Position numbers and translations under genes: made by a program
Part shown: positions 33,278 to 41,486 of the stretch, piece after piece
Numbering within the stretch: position 1 is the stretch's first letter
Layout: every line of letters starts with the position of its first letter
From: Acidobacteriota bacterium
Lineage (GTDB): Bacteria > Acidobacteriota > Blastocatellia > UBA7656
DNA length: 64,000 nucleotides
Direction of reading: 5' to 3'
Assembly (NCBI GenBank): GCA_040754075.1
Contig: JBFMDH010000002.1
Coordinates: 62,001 to 126,000 of the forward strand
Notes under the pieces: model-generated
Told to the model about the DNA's origin: nothing
Seen by the model: only the letters and a program-made list of their open reading frames with translations
Databases searched by the model: none

Positions 33278-33627
33278 TTTGTTACCCCTTTTCTGGTTTT
33301 CTTATTCCTTGCTGTGGTCGGAGAGTCGGTCTCAAAAAGTTCTCCGAACAACTCTTTTACTTTGATTTTCGCCGTTTTGATTACCTTTTGCCCCTTGGAT
33401 GTAGCCCGGTAAAAACGGCGCGCTTCTTTTCCTTCACGCGCCTCATAGGATTTGAGATAGCCCTTCTTTTCCATCGCATGGAGTATCGGATAGAGCGTCC
33501 CCGGACTCAGCGTATAGCCATGACGCCCTAACTCCCTGATAATCCCGACCCCATAGATTGCTTCTTCACAGGCATGATGAAGAATATGCAGGCGTATAAA
33601 TCCCGAATAAAGTTCCTTATCTTTCAT
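33274..33627 (-). CDS. PadR family transcriptional regulator
   Basis: A 117-residue winged-helix regulator: IRLHILHHACEEAIYGVGII, RELGRHGYTLSPGTLYPILH and AMEKKGYLKS are the PadR signature, followed by the wing and a basic tail (RNKKTRKG). As first gene of the operon with the hemerythrin, DoxX and ChrA genes it probably autoregulates the unit in response to a stress ligand. It diverges from thyX across a 218-base gap. Confidence 0.92.
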   Translation of the reverse strand: MKDKELYSGFIRLHILHHACEEAIYGVGIIRELGRHGYTLSPGTLYPILHAMEKKGYLKSYEAREGKEARRFYRATSKGQKVIKTAKIKVKELFGELFETDSPTTARNKKTRKGVTK

Positions 33628-33736
33628 GAGTTTTTCAAGTACCGCTTTTCGTTATCGAAATCCGATATTGTAAAAACTAATCTCATTGCCCGAAGAAATC
33701 AAGGGCGTGAGATAAGGGGCATAATGGGTTGAAAGG

Positions 33737-33765
33737 TTGACCAAGCAATCTTTCGAGATTAAATA
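33737..33765 (+). promoter_or_regulatory. Candidate promoter of thyX
   Basis: TTGACC (33737-33742), a 17-base spacer and TAAATA (33760-33765), about 80 bases before the ATG. The -10 box is poor. Confidence 0.3.
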
Positions 33766-33845
33766 TCTCTGCGCCTTGTCCAATATCACAACCTTCCATA
33801 CAATTCCCGCGACCGATAAAATCAATTTCAAGAAAGCCACATGCA

Positions 33846-36389
33846 ATGACCGAAACATTCACACACGAAGAACTCGTCGCCCTTAAACCTTATGTCAGTA
33901 ATACCGAACGCCCGGTTTTCGTTGTCCAGAACCTTCCCGAAGAAGTCGTCGCCGTCCTCTTTGCTTATTACAGTCGCAGCAAAGAATCGCTCCGCCGCAA
34001 CCTGTTAAAACTCCTGGTTGATAAAGACCTCGATATGACAACCCAGGTTGTCGTCGAAGAAGATGACGGCGAAAAATTATCGCTTGCCAAAGAAAAGGCT
34101 AAACAATTTCACGAAAAATGGGTGGTCGGTTATGGGCATGCCTGTTATGACGAAGCCACCGATGTGTTGACCGAAGACGGGTGGTGCGCGTGGAAGGAAG
34201 TTGCTGCCAGTTGGAATCAGGGTAAACCTTTCCGTTTAGCTTCATTGAATCCTGAGACAGGTTTTCTTGAGTACCTGTCGCCGACAAAAATTATTGCTGA
34301 ACCGCATGTCGGACCCATGTATCGCGTATCTAGCAAATCGGTTGATTTATGTGTTACCCCCAACCATAAAATGTGGGTTTGTACGACACGCACAAGAGAA
34401 GGGAGGAAGAAACAACATTATGAGTTGATTGAGGCTAAGGATTTAGATGGGGTTCCCTGTGCCTATCAACTCTCTGCCAAGTGGCAAGGTAGTGAACCGG
34501 AGACCATCTATTTGGGCGAGCGCGAAGTAAAGGCTCGCGCCTTGCTAAAATTCACAGGTTTTTTTATTGGTGACGGCTATCATGATGTGCGCTACCACGA
34601 TGCCGTGCAGTTTCATATTCGTAAGCCAAGAAAAATTGAGTTTCTAAAACAGGTTTGCGCTCAGTGTGGCTTTGAAATTGCTGAGCATAAAAACGACAAA
34701 TATTATGTGAAGCATGCAGAACTGGGAGATTTCCTACAGCAGTGTTATGACGAGCAAGGCAGAAAAATTATCCCGAAACATATTTTGAGTTATAGCACAA
34801 ACCTGCTCCACGGTTTAATGGAAGGATTGGTCAATTCGGATGGTCACGAAGATGATGGCGGACATCTTTTATACTCAACAACCAGCAAACCTTTGCAGGA
34901 ACAGTTTTATGAATTAGCTCTGAAACTCGGCTGGGCGGCATTCATCAATCCCCCGGATTCTTCAACGAAGGTTTATACGATTCACCTTAATCGTACGCGA
35001 CTCAAGCCGGAAGTAAACAAAGTTGCTTATCGAAAGCAAGATACTTGGGATGATTATAAAGGCATGGTTTATTGCGCCGAGTTGCCGCGTCACCATACGC
35101 TCTATGTACGACGCAATGGACGAGCGGTTTGGTCAGGCAATTCAGTTGCCGAACATGCCATCGCGCACATCGCCATCGAAGACGTTTCGATTGTCACCAG
35201 CAAAATCATTGAAGACAATCGCCTCGCCAGTTACACCGAAAAATCGACGCGCTACGTGGTGTTTGACGAAGAGAAATATTACAAAGCGCCGGAACTTGCG
35301 GGCACCGCTTATGCGGAGCTTTATCGTGAAACCGTCAGCGCCATGATGAAAGCTTATGCGAAGTTGACGCCGCAATGTATTGAAGAAATCAAAAAGCGCG
35401 TGCCGAAAAAAGAGACCCAGACCAATGCCGGTTACAACACCGCCTGCAAAGCCAAAGCCTGCGACATTCTGCGCTACATTTTACCGGCGGCGACCTTTAC
35501 CAATATTGGACTCACCATCAACGGTCGCGCGCTTGAACATATGATTACCAAAATGCTGTCGCACCCTTTACGAGAAGCGCGCGAATTCGGCGCGTCGCTT
35601 AAACGCGAAGCCGAAACCATCATTCCGACGCTGTTGAAATATGCCGATTACAACGCCTTCATCGATGAAACCAATCGTGAGATGCAACTGATGGTCAGTG
35701 ATTTGATGAAAGCAAAAGACCCGGGTTCAACAACCGAAGCGACGCCGACCGCTAATCGCGCGACGCTGGTGCATTATGATGAGCAAGCAGAAGACAAATT
35801 GATTGCCGCGATTTTATATGAATACTCGCAAACCGATTTAGCGACGGTGAATGCGCGGGTCAGCGAGATGAGTCGCGAAGCCAAAGAGCAGGTCATTGAT
35901 GAATACTTGAAGCGGCGCGGCAAATGGGACGAACCGTTGCGGGCGCTGGAACAGGTTTACTATACCTTTGACATTCTGGTTGATTACGGCGCGTTTCGCG
36001 ATATTCAACGCCATCGCATGGCAACGCAGACCAATCAATTGCTCACCAATGCGCATGGTTTTGAAACGCCGCCGGAAATTAACGAATACGGCTACGCGAA
36101 AATTTATACCGAACTGGTTGAGCGGGGAAGCCTGGCGTTTGAAAAAATCAGCAAGGATTTTCCGTATGTGGCGCAATATGCGTTGCCACTGGCATTTCGC
36201 AAGCGCGCCATGTTTACCTGGAATCTGCGTTCGCTCAACCATTTCATCAGTCTGCGTTCAGCCAGGCAGGGACATATCTCTTATCGCGACATCGCGCAAC
36301 AGGTTTACCGGGAAATCGCCCGCGTGCATCCCTTGCTTGCCAAATACATTCGCGTCGATTTGCAGGAATATGCGCTTGCGAGAGCGTAA
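33846..36389 (+). CDS. thyX: FAD-dependent thymidylate synthase (long ThyX) with intein
   Basis: An 847-residue precursor. Removal of an intein (residues 100-432) gives a 514-residue long-form ThyX with two ThyX-like halves. Host motifs: YGHA|SVAEHA interrupted by the intein (normally GHSSVxEH), RLASYTEKSTRYV in the first half, QRHRMATQT (near 722) and WNLRSLNHFISLRSARQGHI in the second half. The enzyme methylates dUMP to dTMP with methylenetetrahydrofolate and FADH2. The ATG at 33846 has only a weak purine stretch upstream. dut lies 1.5 kb downstream, in the same pathway. Confidence 0.88.
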   Translation: MTETFTHEELVALKPYVSNTERPVFVVQNLPEEVVAVLFAYYSRSKESLRRNLLKLLVDKDLDMTTQVVVEEDDGEKLSLAKEKAKQFHEKWVVGYGHACYDEATDVLTEDGWCAWKEVAASWNQGKPFRLASLNPETGFLEYLSPTKIIAEPHVGPMYRVSSKSVDLCVTPNHKMWVCTTRTREGRKKQHYELIEAKDLDGVPCAYQLSAKWQGSEPETIYLGEREVKARALLKFTGFFIGDGYHDVRYHDAVQFHIRKPRKIEFLKQVCAQCGFEIAEHKNDKYYVKHAELGDFLQQCYDEQGRKIIPKHILSYSTNLLHGLMEGLVNSDGHEDDGGHLLYSTTSKPLQEQFYELALKLGWAAFINPPDSSTKVYTIHLNRTRLKPEVNKVAYRKQDTWDDYKGMVYCAELPRHHTLYVRRNGRAVWSGNSVAEHAIAHIAIEDVSIVTSKIIEDNRLASYTEKSTRYVVFDEEKYYKAPELAGTAYAELYRETVSAMMKAYAKLTPQCIEEIKKRVPKKETQTNAGYNTACKAKACDILRYILPAATFTNIGLTINGRALEHMITKMLSHPLREAREFGASLKREAETIIPTLLKYADYNAFIDETNREMQLMVSDLMKAKDPGSTTEATPTANRATLVHYDEQAEDKLIAAILYEYSQTDLATVNARVSEMSREAKEQVIDEYLKRRGKWDEPLRALEQVYYTFDILVDYGAFRDIQRHRMATQTNQLLTNAHGFETPPEINEYGYAKIYTELVERGSLAFEKISKDFPYVAQYALPLAFRKRAMFTWNLRSLNHFISLRSARQGHISYRDIAQQVYREIARVHPLLAKYIRVDLQEYALARA
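34143..35141 (+). other. Intein with LAGLIDADG homing endonuclease, in ThyX
   Basis: A 333-residue insertion, with Cys1 at residue 100 and last Asn at 432; the +1 residue is Ser. Block A is CYDEATDVLTEDGW, block B VTPNHKMWV (TxxH), block F YCAELPRHHTLYVRRNG, block G VWSGN. The penultimate residue is Gly, not His. Both endonuclease motifs are present with their acidic residues: LLKFTGFFIGDG and LLHGLMEGLVNSDG. The insertion point is inside the conserved GHxSVxEH active-site motif, typical for inteins. Confidence 0.92.
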
Positions 36390-36475
36390 GGACAGGATTC
36401 AGGATTTCGTTTTCATTAAGTTGCATCGCTTTTAAATTAATTTCAGGCAGTTGGTTTTGTATGGGAGAGAAAGCT

Positions 36476-37210
36476 ATGCCCGTTGTGTTTGTTCATGGTG
36501 TTCCTGATACGCATCGCGTCTGGCATCAGGTGATTGCTCGCCTCCATCGCCGTGATGTCGTGACCTTGTCGCTTCCGGGTTTCGATAGCCCCTTGCCGGA
36601 TGGCTTCGATGCCAGCAAAGAAGCTTATCTTGAATGGTTGTTAAAAGCATTGAGCGCCTTGCCTAAGCCCATCGATGTTGTCGGGCATGATTGGGGGGCG
36701 CTACTGGTGATGCGCGCGGTTTCGGTGCAACCGGACATTGCGCGCAGTTGGGCTTTGGGTGGCGCGTCCATTGATGCCGGGTATGTCTGGCATCAGATGG
36801 CGCAACTCTGGCAGACCCCCGGCGTCGGTGAGCAGGTGATGCGCGGTATGACACCTGAAGTCATTCAGGCGGCGCTCGTAAGCGCCAGTGTGCCGGATGC
36901 CGATGCCGCCGAGGCTGCCCAGTATATTGATGCTACAATGAAAGATTGCATTCTTAAACTCTACCGTTCAGCCATTCAAGTCGGAGCCGAATGGCAAGCT
37001 GAGCTTGCGCATGTCGAAGCGCCGGGACTGGTTTTATGGGGCGAGAAAGACCCTTATGTGACGCCGGATTTCGGCGCGCGTATGGCAGAACGCACCCACG
37101 CCCGGTTTATTTCATTTCCGAATTGTTCACATTGGTGGCAACTTGAACGACCCGACGAAGTCGCTGCCGGGTTGCAACAATTCTGGGCAACCCTGTCTTC
37201 ATCATCATAG
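36476..37210 (+). CDS. Alpha/beta hydrolase with Asp nucleophile (epoxide hydrolase/haloalkane dehalogenase-like)
   Basis: About 244 residues from the ATG at 36476, preceded by GGAGAG; an in-frame ATG at 36461 has no site. The oxyanion motif is VHGVPDTHRVW. The nucleophile elbow reads VVGHDWGALL with Asp near 72, as in epoxide hydrolases and dehalogenases rather than esterases. The acid is in LWGEKDPYVTP and the His in NCSHWWQLE. It therefore probably opens epoxides or removes halides. A dioxygenase gene follows after 19 bases, so a small catabolic unit is possible. Confidence 0.85.
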   Translation: MPVVFVHGVPDTHRVWHQVIARLHRRDVVTLSLPGFDSPLPDGFDASKEAYLEWLLKALSALPKPIDVVGHDWGALLVMRAVSVQPDIARSWALGGASIDAGYVWHQMAQLWQTPGVGEQVMRGMTPEVIQAALVSASVPDADAAEAAQYIDATMKDCILKLYRSAIQVGAEWQAELAHVEAPGLVLWGEKDPYVTPDFGARMAERTHARFISFPNCSHWWQLERPDEVAAGLQQFWATLSSSS

Positions 37211-37229
37211 AGAAAGGAGAGTGTAACCC

Positions 37230-37901
37230 ATGAATGGAAAACGAAACTTATTTGCTCGTCGGGAATTTTTTGGCAGTATGGTTGCCGGGGCAATGGGGAC
37301 GGCGGCTCTGTGGGTGCCGGGTGTTTTCGCAGAGCAGTTGACACAGACCCCGCGACAAACCGAAGGCCCGTTTTATCCCGACCGTATGCCGTTGGATACC
37401 GATAACGATTTGTTAATGATTAATGACGCCATCACACCGGCAGTCGGCGCGATTACTTACCTGAGCGGGCGCATTCTTGACCGGCGCGGCGAACCCATTC
37501 GCGGCGCGGTTGTCGAAATCTGGCAAGTCGATAACCACGGCGCATACCTGCACACCGGCAGCGTCAATCGCGACAAACGCGACGCGAATTTTCAAGGGTT
37601 CGGGCGATTCGTGACCGGCTCAAGTGGCGATTATTATTTCCGCACCATCAAACCGGTGGCTTATCCGGGTCGCGCGCCGCATATACACTTTGCCGTCAAA
37701 GTGAAAGGGCAGGAAAAATTCACCACCCAATGCTATATCAAAGGCGAACCCCAGAATGAACGCGATGGTATTCTCCGAAACATTCGCGATGCGAAGGCGC
37801 GCGCCTCCGTCATCGTGGATTTCGCGCCGCTCAAACAATCGCGTATTGGTGAACTAGCCGCGCGTTTTGATATGGTGCTGGGGTTTACGCCGCCAAGTTG
37901 A
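37230..37901 (+). CDS. Exported intradiol ring-cleavage dioxygenase-like protein
   Basis: A 223-residue protein related to protocatechuate 3,4-dioxygenase. It has an N-terminal twin-arginine-like signal (FARREFFGSMVAGAMGTAAL, about 8-27). Family motifs are TEGPFYPD, GAVVEIWQVDNHGAYLH, and GDYYFRTIKPVAYPGRAPHI followed by HF, which holds the Fe(III) ligands Tyr, Tyr, His, His. Exported single-subunit members act on catechol-like compounds or on lignin-like or cell-wall aromatics; the substrate is unknown. AAAGGAG lies before the ATG. Confidence 0.9.
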   Translation: MNGKRNLFARREFFGSMVAGAMGTAALWVPGVFAEQLTQTPRQTEGPFYPDRMPLDTDNDLLMINDAITPAVGAITYLSGRILDRRGEPIRGAVVEIWQVDNHGAYLHTGSVNRDKRDANFQGFGRFVTGSSGDYYFRTIKPVAYPGRAPHIHFAVKVKGQEKFTTQCYIKGEPQNERDGILRNIRDAKARASVIVDFAPLKQSRIGELAARFDMVLGFTPPS

Positions 37902-37938
37902 TATTGAAGATGATGGGTGACGGCTGCAAAAAAGAGAC

Positions 37939-38388
37939 GTGAACGAGATGCTCGAACTGCCGATTAAACTACTGGATGAAGCGATGCCGTTGCCGCGTTA
38001 TCAACGCGCAGGCGATGCCGGATTTGATTTGCACAGTCGCATTGATTTCGTTTTGAATGCGGGCGAACGCGCGGTGATTCCCACAGGAATTGCGCTGGCG
38101 ATTCCCGTGGGTTTTGCGGGATTGGTGTTGCCGCGTAGCGGGCTTGCCGCCCGTCATGGTATTGCTCTGGTGAACGCGCCTGGACTGATTGATTCGGGTT
38201 ATCGCGGCGAGATTGCGGTCATCATTTTGAACACCGATAAACGCGAACCGTTTCACATCAAACGCGGTGACCGCATTGCGCAACTGGTGATTCAGCGCGT
38301 CGAAGCCGTGCAGCTTTTGCGGGTTGACGAACTCGATGACACCCAGCGCGGCGCGGGCGGCTTTGGCAGCACCGGAAAAGAGTCTTGA
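37939..38388 (+). CDS. dut: Deoxyuridine 5'-triphosphate nucleotidohydrolase (dUTPase)
   Basis: A 149-residue trimeric dUTPase with all five motifs: AGDAGFDLHS, LPRSGLAARHG, GLIDSGYRGEI, RGDRIAQLVI and RGAGGFGSTG. It cleaves dUTP to dUMP and pyrophosphate, feeding thymidylate synthesis by ThyX encoded nearby. A GTG start at 37939 follows AAGAGA; ATG at 37948 is an alternative. Confidence 0.97.
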   Translation: MNEMLELPIKLLDEAMPLPRYQRAGDAGFDLHSRIDFVLNAGERAVIPTGIALAIPVGFAGLVLPRSGLAARHGIALVNAPGLIDSGYRGEIAVIILNTDKREPFHIKRGDRIAQLVIQRVEAVQLLRVDELDDTQRGAGGFGSTGKES

Positions 38389-38509
38389 ATCTCGTCGGCG
38401 AAGCGTTTATGTTGAGCGTGTTGCGCCATTCATCTCTGCTCCTGCAACTTCGTCTTTCAGTTTGTGTACTCGTTTGCAATGCCTGAGTATAGCGGGTTTT
38501 CATAGAGCA

Positions 38510-39415
38510 ATGATTACAGGTTTCAATACAGACGTTCGTTTCGACAATCAAATTTATCATGTGCAGACCGAAGACCGTGGGACGAAAGATAATCCTGTCC
38601 TTGAATCATTGGTTTATATCAACGGCGCAATTATTGCCAAAAAACTCACACCCTATGCGGAGATGTTGAAAGATGGCGCAACCGATTCGGCTATCGCATC
38701 GCTACTCAAACGACAACATCAAGTCATTATCGCTGCCATCAAAGCCGGACGGGTTGAAGATTTAATCAAACATTCAAACGGTCAGGCGCAGGATTTGGAG
38801 AAGGTTTTAGAGCCGCTGCCGCGACCCTTGCCAAAATCCGAACCGGAAAAAGAGAGACTGACCAAAGTGTCTGCGAGTCGCACCGGACAATTGCCGAAAC
38901 CCGCGTCGCTTCCGAGCGGCAAATCTTCGGGCGCGCTTGGTAAAACCTCGGGCACGCTAAAATCCGGCAAACTGCCGAATCTTGCAGCCAAACTCGATTC
39001 GCAGCCCTTGAACACTGCGCCGGCGCAACCCGTGCAACGCAAACGGACGGGACCGTTGAAAACCGGCAGCCTCAACCTCGATGATTTGATTTCCGATTAT
39101 CTCAAACGCAGTTCCGAACAAGACCGCCTGGAACTGAGCGTGCTCACGCCCAATGTTTTCGTTGCCGGTCGCGCCGTCAGTCTTCGCGTCGAAGTGAAAC
39201 AGAATGGTCGCCTCGAAGCTGAAGCGATTGTCACTGTCAAAGTCATCGGCACAGCCTTCAAACCGCAGGTCTATATCGGGCGCACCAACACCGACGGCAT
39301 TGCAACTTTTAATATCGCGCTGCCGGCTTTTACGTCGGGCACCGCAGCCATCGTCGTCGAAGCTCAATCGCGGCTCGGTCGCGGCGAATTGAAACATCTG
39401 ATTCGTAAATCGTAA
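38510..39415 (+). CDS. Hypothetical protein with C-terminal Ig-like domain
   Basis: 301 residues from the ATG at 38510. The upstream in-frame extension from 38324 overlaps dut and reads as non-coding. The N-terminal part (1-85) is conserved-looking (GFNTDVRFDNQIYHVQTEDR and LVYINGAIIAKKLTPY). The middle (about 90-190) is low-complexity, rich in Pro, Ser, Lys and Leu (GKSSGALGKTSGTLKSGKLP). The C-terminal domain (about 205-300) has an immunoglobulin-like pattern (LSVLTPNVFVAGRAVSLRVE, GIATFNIALPAFTSG). No signal peptide is evident. I do not know its function. It ends at a strong terminator. Confidence 0.75.
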   Translation: MITGFNTDVRFDNQIYHVQTEDRGTKDNPVLESLVYINGAIIAKKLTPYAEMLKDGATDSAIASLLKRQHQVIIAAIKAGRVEDLIKHSNGQAQDLEKVLEPLPRPLPKSEPEKERLTKVSASRTGQLPKPASLPSGKSSGALGKTSGTLKSGKLPNLAAKLDSQPLNTAPAQPVQRKRTGPLKTGSLNLDDLISDYLKRSSEQDRLELSVLTPNVFVAGRAVSLRVEVKQNGRLEAEAIVTVKVIGTAFKPQVYIGRTNTDGIATFNIALPAFTSGTAAIVVEAQSRLGRGELKHLIRKS

Positions 39416-39435
39416 ACCGGGATTCAGGATTCAGG

Positions 39436-39480
39436 ATTCAGCGCGCAGTCGTTATAATGCGATGGCGCGCTGAATTTTTT
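39436..39480 (+). terminator. Rho-independent terminator
   Basis: ATTCAGCGCGC (39436-39446) pairs perfectly with GCGCGCTGAAT (39465-39475), and a run of six T ends at 39480. It lies 20 bases past the stop of the Ig-like protein gene and just before thiS. Confidence 0.85.
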
Positions 39481-39497
39481 GTTTACAGGAGACAAGC

Positions 39498-39707
39498 TTG
39501 AGAGTAACGGTCAACGGAGAAGCGAAGCAGATAGACGACGGTGTGACGGTTTCCGGTTTGCTCGCGATTCTGGAACTCAAACCCGAACGCCTGGCAATTG
39601 AACTCAATCGCCAGATCGTGCGCCGCGCCAACTGGGCGGAAACCGAACTTCACGACGGCGACCGCATCGAAATTGTCAATTTCGTAGGCGGCGGGTCGCT
39701 TGATTGA
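39498..39707 (+). CDS. thiS: Sulfur carrier protein ThiS
   Basis: A 69-residue ubiquitin-like sulfur carrier for the thiazole moiety of thiamine. The pattern MRVTVNGEAKQIDDGVTVSG, LAIELNRQIVRR and DRIEIVNFVGGG is typical. Unlike the usual form that ends at Gly-Gly, three residues (SLD) follow the glycines. The start is a TTG with AGGAGA at good spacing. thiG follows after 148 bases; thiF, thiH and other thi genes are not in the window. Confidence 0.92.
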   Translation: MRVTVNGEAKQIDDGVTVSGLLAILELKPERLAIELNRQIVRRANWAETELHDGDRIEIVNFVGGGSLD

Positions 39708-39753
39708 TCAGGCTTGAATCCTGTCTAATAGATTACTTCCATGCCAATCCCCA

Positions 39754-39812
39754 CGTTGAGAAACCGGGTTCAAACAATTCACGACCCGACAGGTTTAAAG
39801 CGTTTCTCAACG
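39754..39812 (+). promoter_or_regulatory. Nested hairpin in the thiS-thiG gap
   Basis: CGTTGAGAAAC (39754-39764) pairs with GTTTCTCAACG (39802-39812). An inner stem CGGGT (39765-39769) pairs with ACCCG (39784-39788). It ends 43 bases before the thiG ATG. It does not show the TPP riboswitch core, so it may be a processing site, attenuator or protein site. Confidence 0.5.
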
Positions 39813-39855
39813 ATGAAAGTGAATTATCGAAATCGAATACCTAAAGGAAGCTATC

Positions 39856-40632
39856 ATGTCTGACAAACTGGTTATTGCAGGACGCGAATTCAATTCGCGA
39901 TTGATTTTAGGCACCGGTAAATTTGCGAGCAATGAACTGATGGTCAAAGCTCACGAAGTATCGGGCACGGAAATGGTCACGGTTGCGGTGCGCCGCGTCA
40001 ATCTCGCCGACCGTTCGCAAAAATCTTTTCTCGATTACATTGATACCAAAAAATATCAACTGTTGCCGAACACCGCAGGTTGTTACTCGTCCGAAGACGC
40101 GGTGCGCACGGCGATGCTGGCGCGTGAAGCTTTGGACACCAACTGGATCAAGCTGGAAGTCATCGGCGATGAGCGGACGCTGTTTCCCGATAATGAAGGG
40201 TTGATTCAGGCGACCAAAGCATTGGTCAAAGAAGGGTTCATCGTATTGCCGTATTTGAATGACGATTTGATAGTCGCCAAAAAATTGATTGACGCGGGAG
40301 CCTCGGCGATTATGCCGCTTGCCGCGCCGATTGGCTCAGGGCTTGGCATTCAAAATTTCACCAATCTGAAAATTTTGCGCGAGATGATTTCGGAAGTGCC
40401 GCTCATCGTTGATGCGGGCGTCGGAACGGCATCAGACGCGACGGTGGCGATGGAACTTGGGGTTGACGGCATTTTAATGAACACCGGTGTTGCCTGCGCG
40501 CGCGATGCGGTAGCGATGGCAGAAGCCATGAAACACGCGGTGATTGCCGGACGGTTGGCTTTTAAGGCAGGCAGAATTCCCAGGAAATTGTATGCGACGG
40601 CTTCGAGTCCCACGGAAGGCGTGATTGAATGA
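39856..40632 (+). CDS. thiG: Thiazole synthase ThiG
   Basis: A 258-residue TIM-barrel enzyme that forms the thiazole phosphate from deoxyxylulose 5-phosphate, dehydroglycine and ThiS-thiocarboxylate. Visible motifs are [30 protein letters not shown], the Schiff-base Lys in [18 protein letters not shown], and [19 protein letters not shown] precedes the ATG. Confidence 0.97.
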   Translation: MSDKLVIAGREFNSRLILGTGKFASNELMVKAHEVSGTEMVTVAVRRVNLADRSQKSFLDYIDTKKYQLLPNTAGCYSSEDAVRTAMLAREALDTNWIKLEVIGDERTLFPDNEGLIQATKALVKEGFIVLPYLNDDLIVAKKLIDAGASAIMPLAAPIGSGLGIQNFTNLKILREMISEVPLIVDAGVGTASDATVAMELGVDGILMNTGVACARDAVAMAEAMKHAVIAGRLAFKAGRIPRKLYATASSPTEGVIE

Positions 40633-40647
40633 CGCTTAAAAAGTAAA

Positions 40648-40696
40648 ATCTTCCGCTCAAGAGTTGGTCTGGGGCAACCAATTCTTGAGGGAAGAT
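40648..40696. terminator. Hairpin between convergent thiG and a minus-strand gene
   Basis: ATCTTCCGCTCAAGAGTTGG faces AACCAATTCTTGAGGGAAGAT across a short loop with a few mismatches. Its position between two converging genes suits a bidirectional terminator. Confidence 0.5.
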
Positions 40697-40741
40697 GGAC
40701 TCTTAAAGTTGAAATAGTTTTGGTAATTGGGTGAAGCAAGA

Positions 40742-41059
40742 TTAGCGGTCTTGCCGGTCATGTTTTTGTTTATAGATGTTGTGGCTGGCGCGGTCCTGCA
40801 TATTGTCCAAACGGTAACGTTCTTTCCAGGAAACGTGACCATCACGTTTAGCTTTCCATTCATACAACTGAATCGCCGCTTGCTGAGACTGCAATTTGAA
40901 GGCTTCGCGACCGGTGAGTTCACCGCTACGCGCGCCTTGACGAATGCGGCTCTGCTGTTCGTGTTGACGGTGGTTGACCACAGGGGTTTTCGCCATCGCG
41001 ACGACGCTCACGCCTGACATTATGCTCATGGTTAATACAAAACTCATTATCTTTTTCAT
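40742..41059 (-). CDS. Small exported hypothetical protein
   Basis: 105 residues from the ATG at 41059, preceded by AAGGAGA; the longer frame from 41083 has no site. A signal peptide ends near VAMAK (about 23). The mature part is a charged helical domain with the wording SRIRQGARSGELTGREAFKL, QSQQAAIQLYEWKAKRDG and RYRLDNMQDRASHNIYKQKH. This pattern is seen in small periplasmic proteins of several phyla, with no known function. Confidence 0.75.
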   Translation of the reverse strand: MKKIMSFVLTMSIMSGVSVVAMAKTPVVNHRQHEQQSRIRQGARSGELTGREAFKLQSQQAAIQLYEWKAKRDGHVSWKERYRLDNMQDRASHNIYKQKHDRQDR

Positions 41060-41486
41060 ACTCGTGTTCTCCTTCTCACACATTCATTTTTATTTTTTTT
41101 GTACATCGAATCATCTTCGACATACGCGGGGTTAGAGTGTATGAAGTTTTCCAGAGTTTGAAATTTTTAAAATATTTTTTTGTGACCTGAGCGCACGAGA
41201 ATTTGTTTTCAATGAACGCCCACATCGCGCAGTAAAAAATCACGCTGCAAATTGAGCCGATTGAGCGGATAAAACTTTTCAAATGAATCCGCCTGATCCG
41301 CCCCTTCCGCCAAATCCGCAGACAAAATTTCACCTGTCATTAGTGAACCTTTGAATTTCACAGCGGGTTTAACGGCATCGGTTTGCTTGAAGCCGCCAAC
41401 TCACATCTTGCGCCTATTCTCAGGCAGACGTATGCTCTTTCGGCAAAATTCAAACACCTGGCATCACCAATCAAAGAGGGAACTTT
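41060..41486. other. 427-base gap between divergent genes
   Basis: AT-rich near 41090-41190. No gene, RNA or convincing promoter hexamer pair was recognised; promoters of both flanking genes must lie here. Frames at 41076-41333 and 41351-41737 do not look like proteins. Confidence 0.5.

Noticed and set aside
38324-38509. 62-residue extension of the Ig-like hypothetical protein
   Set aside because: It overlaps the dut gene in another frame and reads as out-of-frame sequence; the ATG at 38510 begins the conserved-looking part.
39416-39855. TPP riboswitch near thiS/thiG
   Set aside because: The conserved core (CTGAGA and the ACC-GAACCTGA region) is not present; only simple hairpins are seen.
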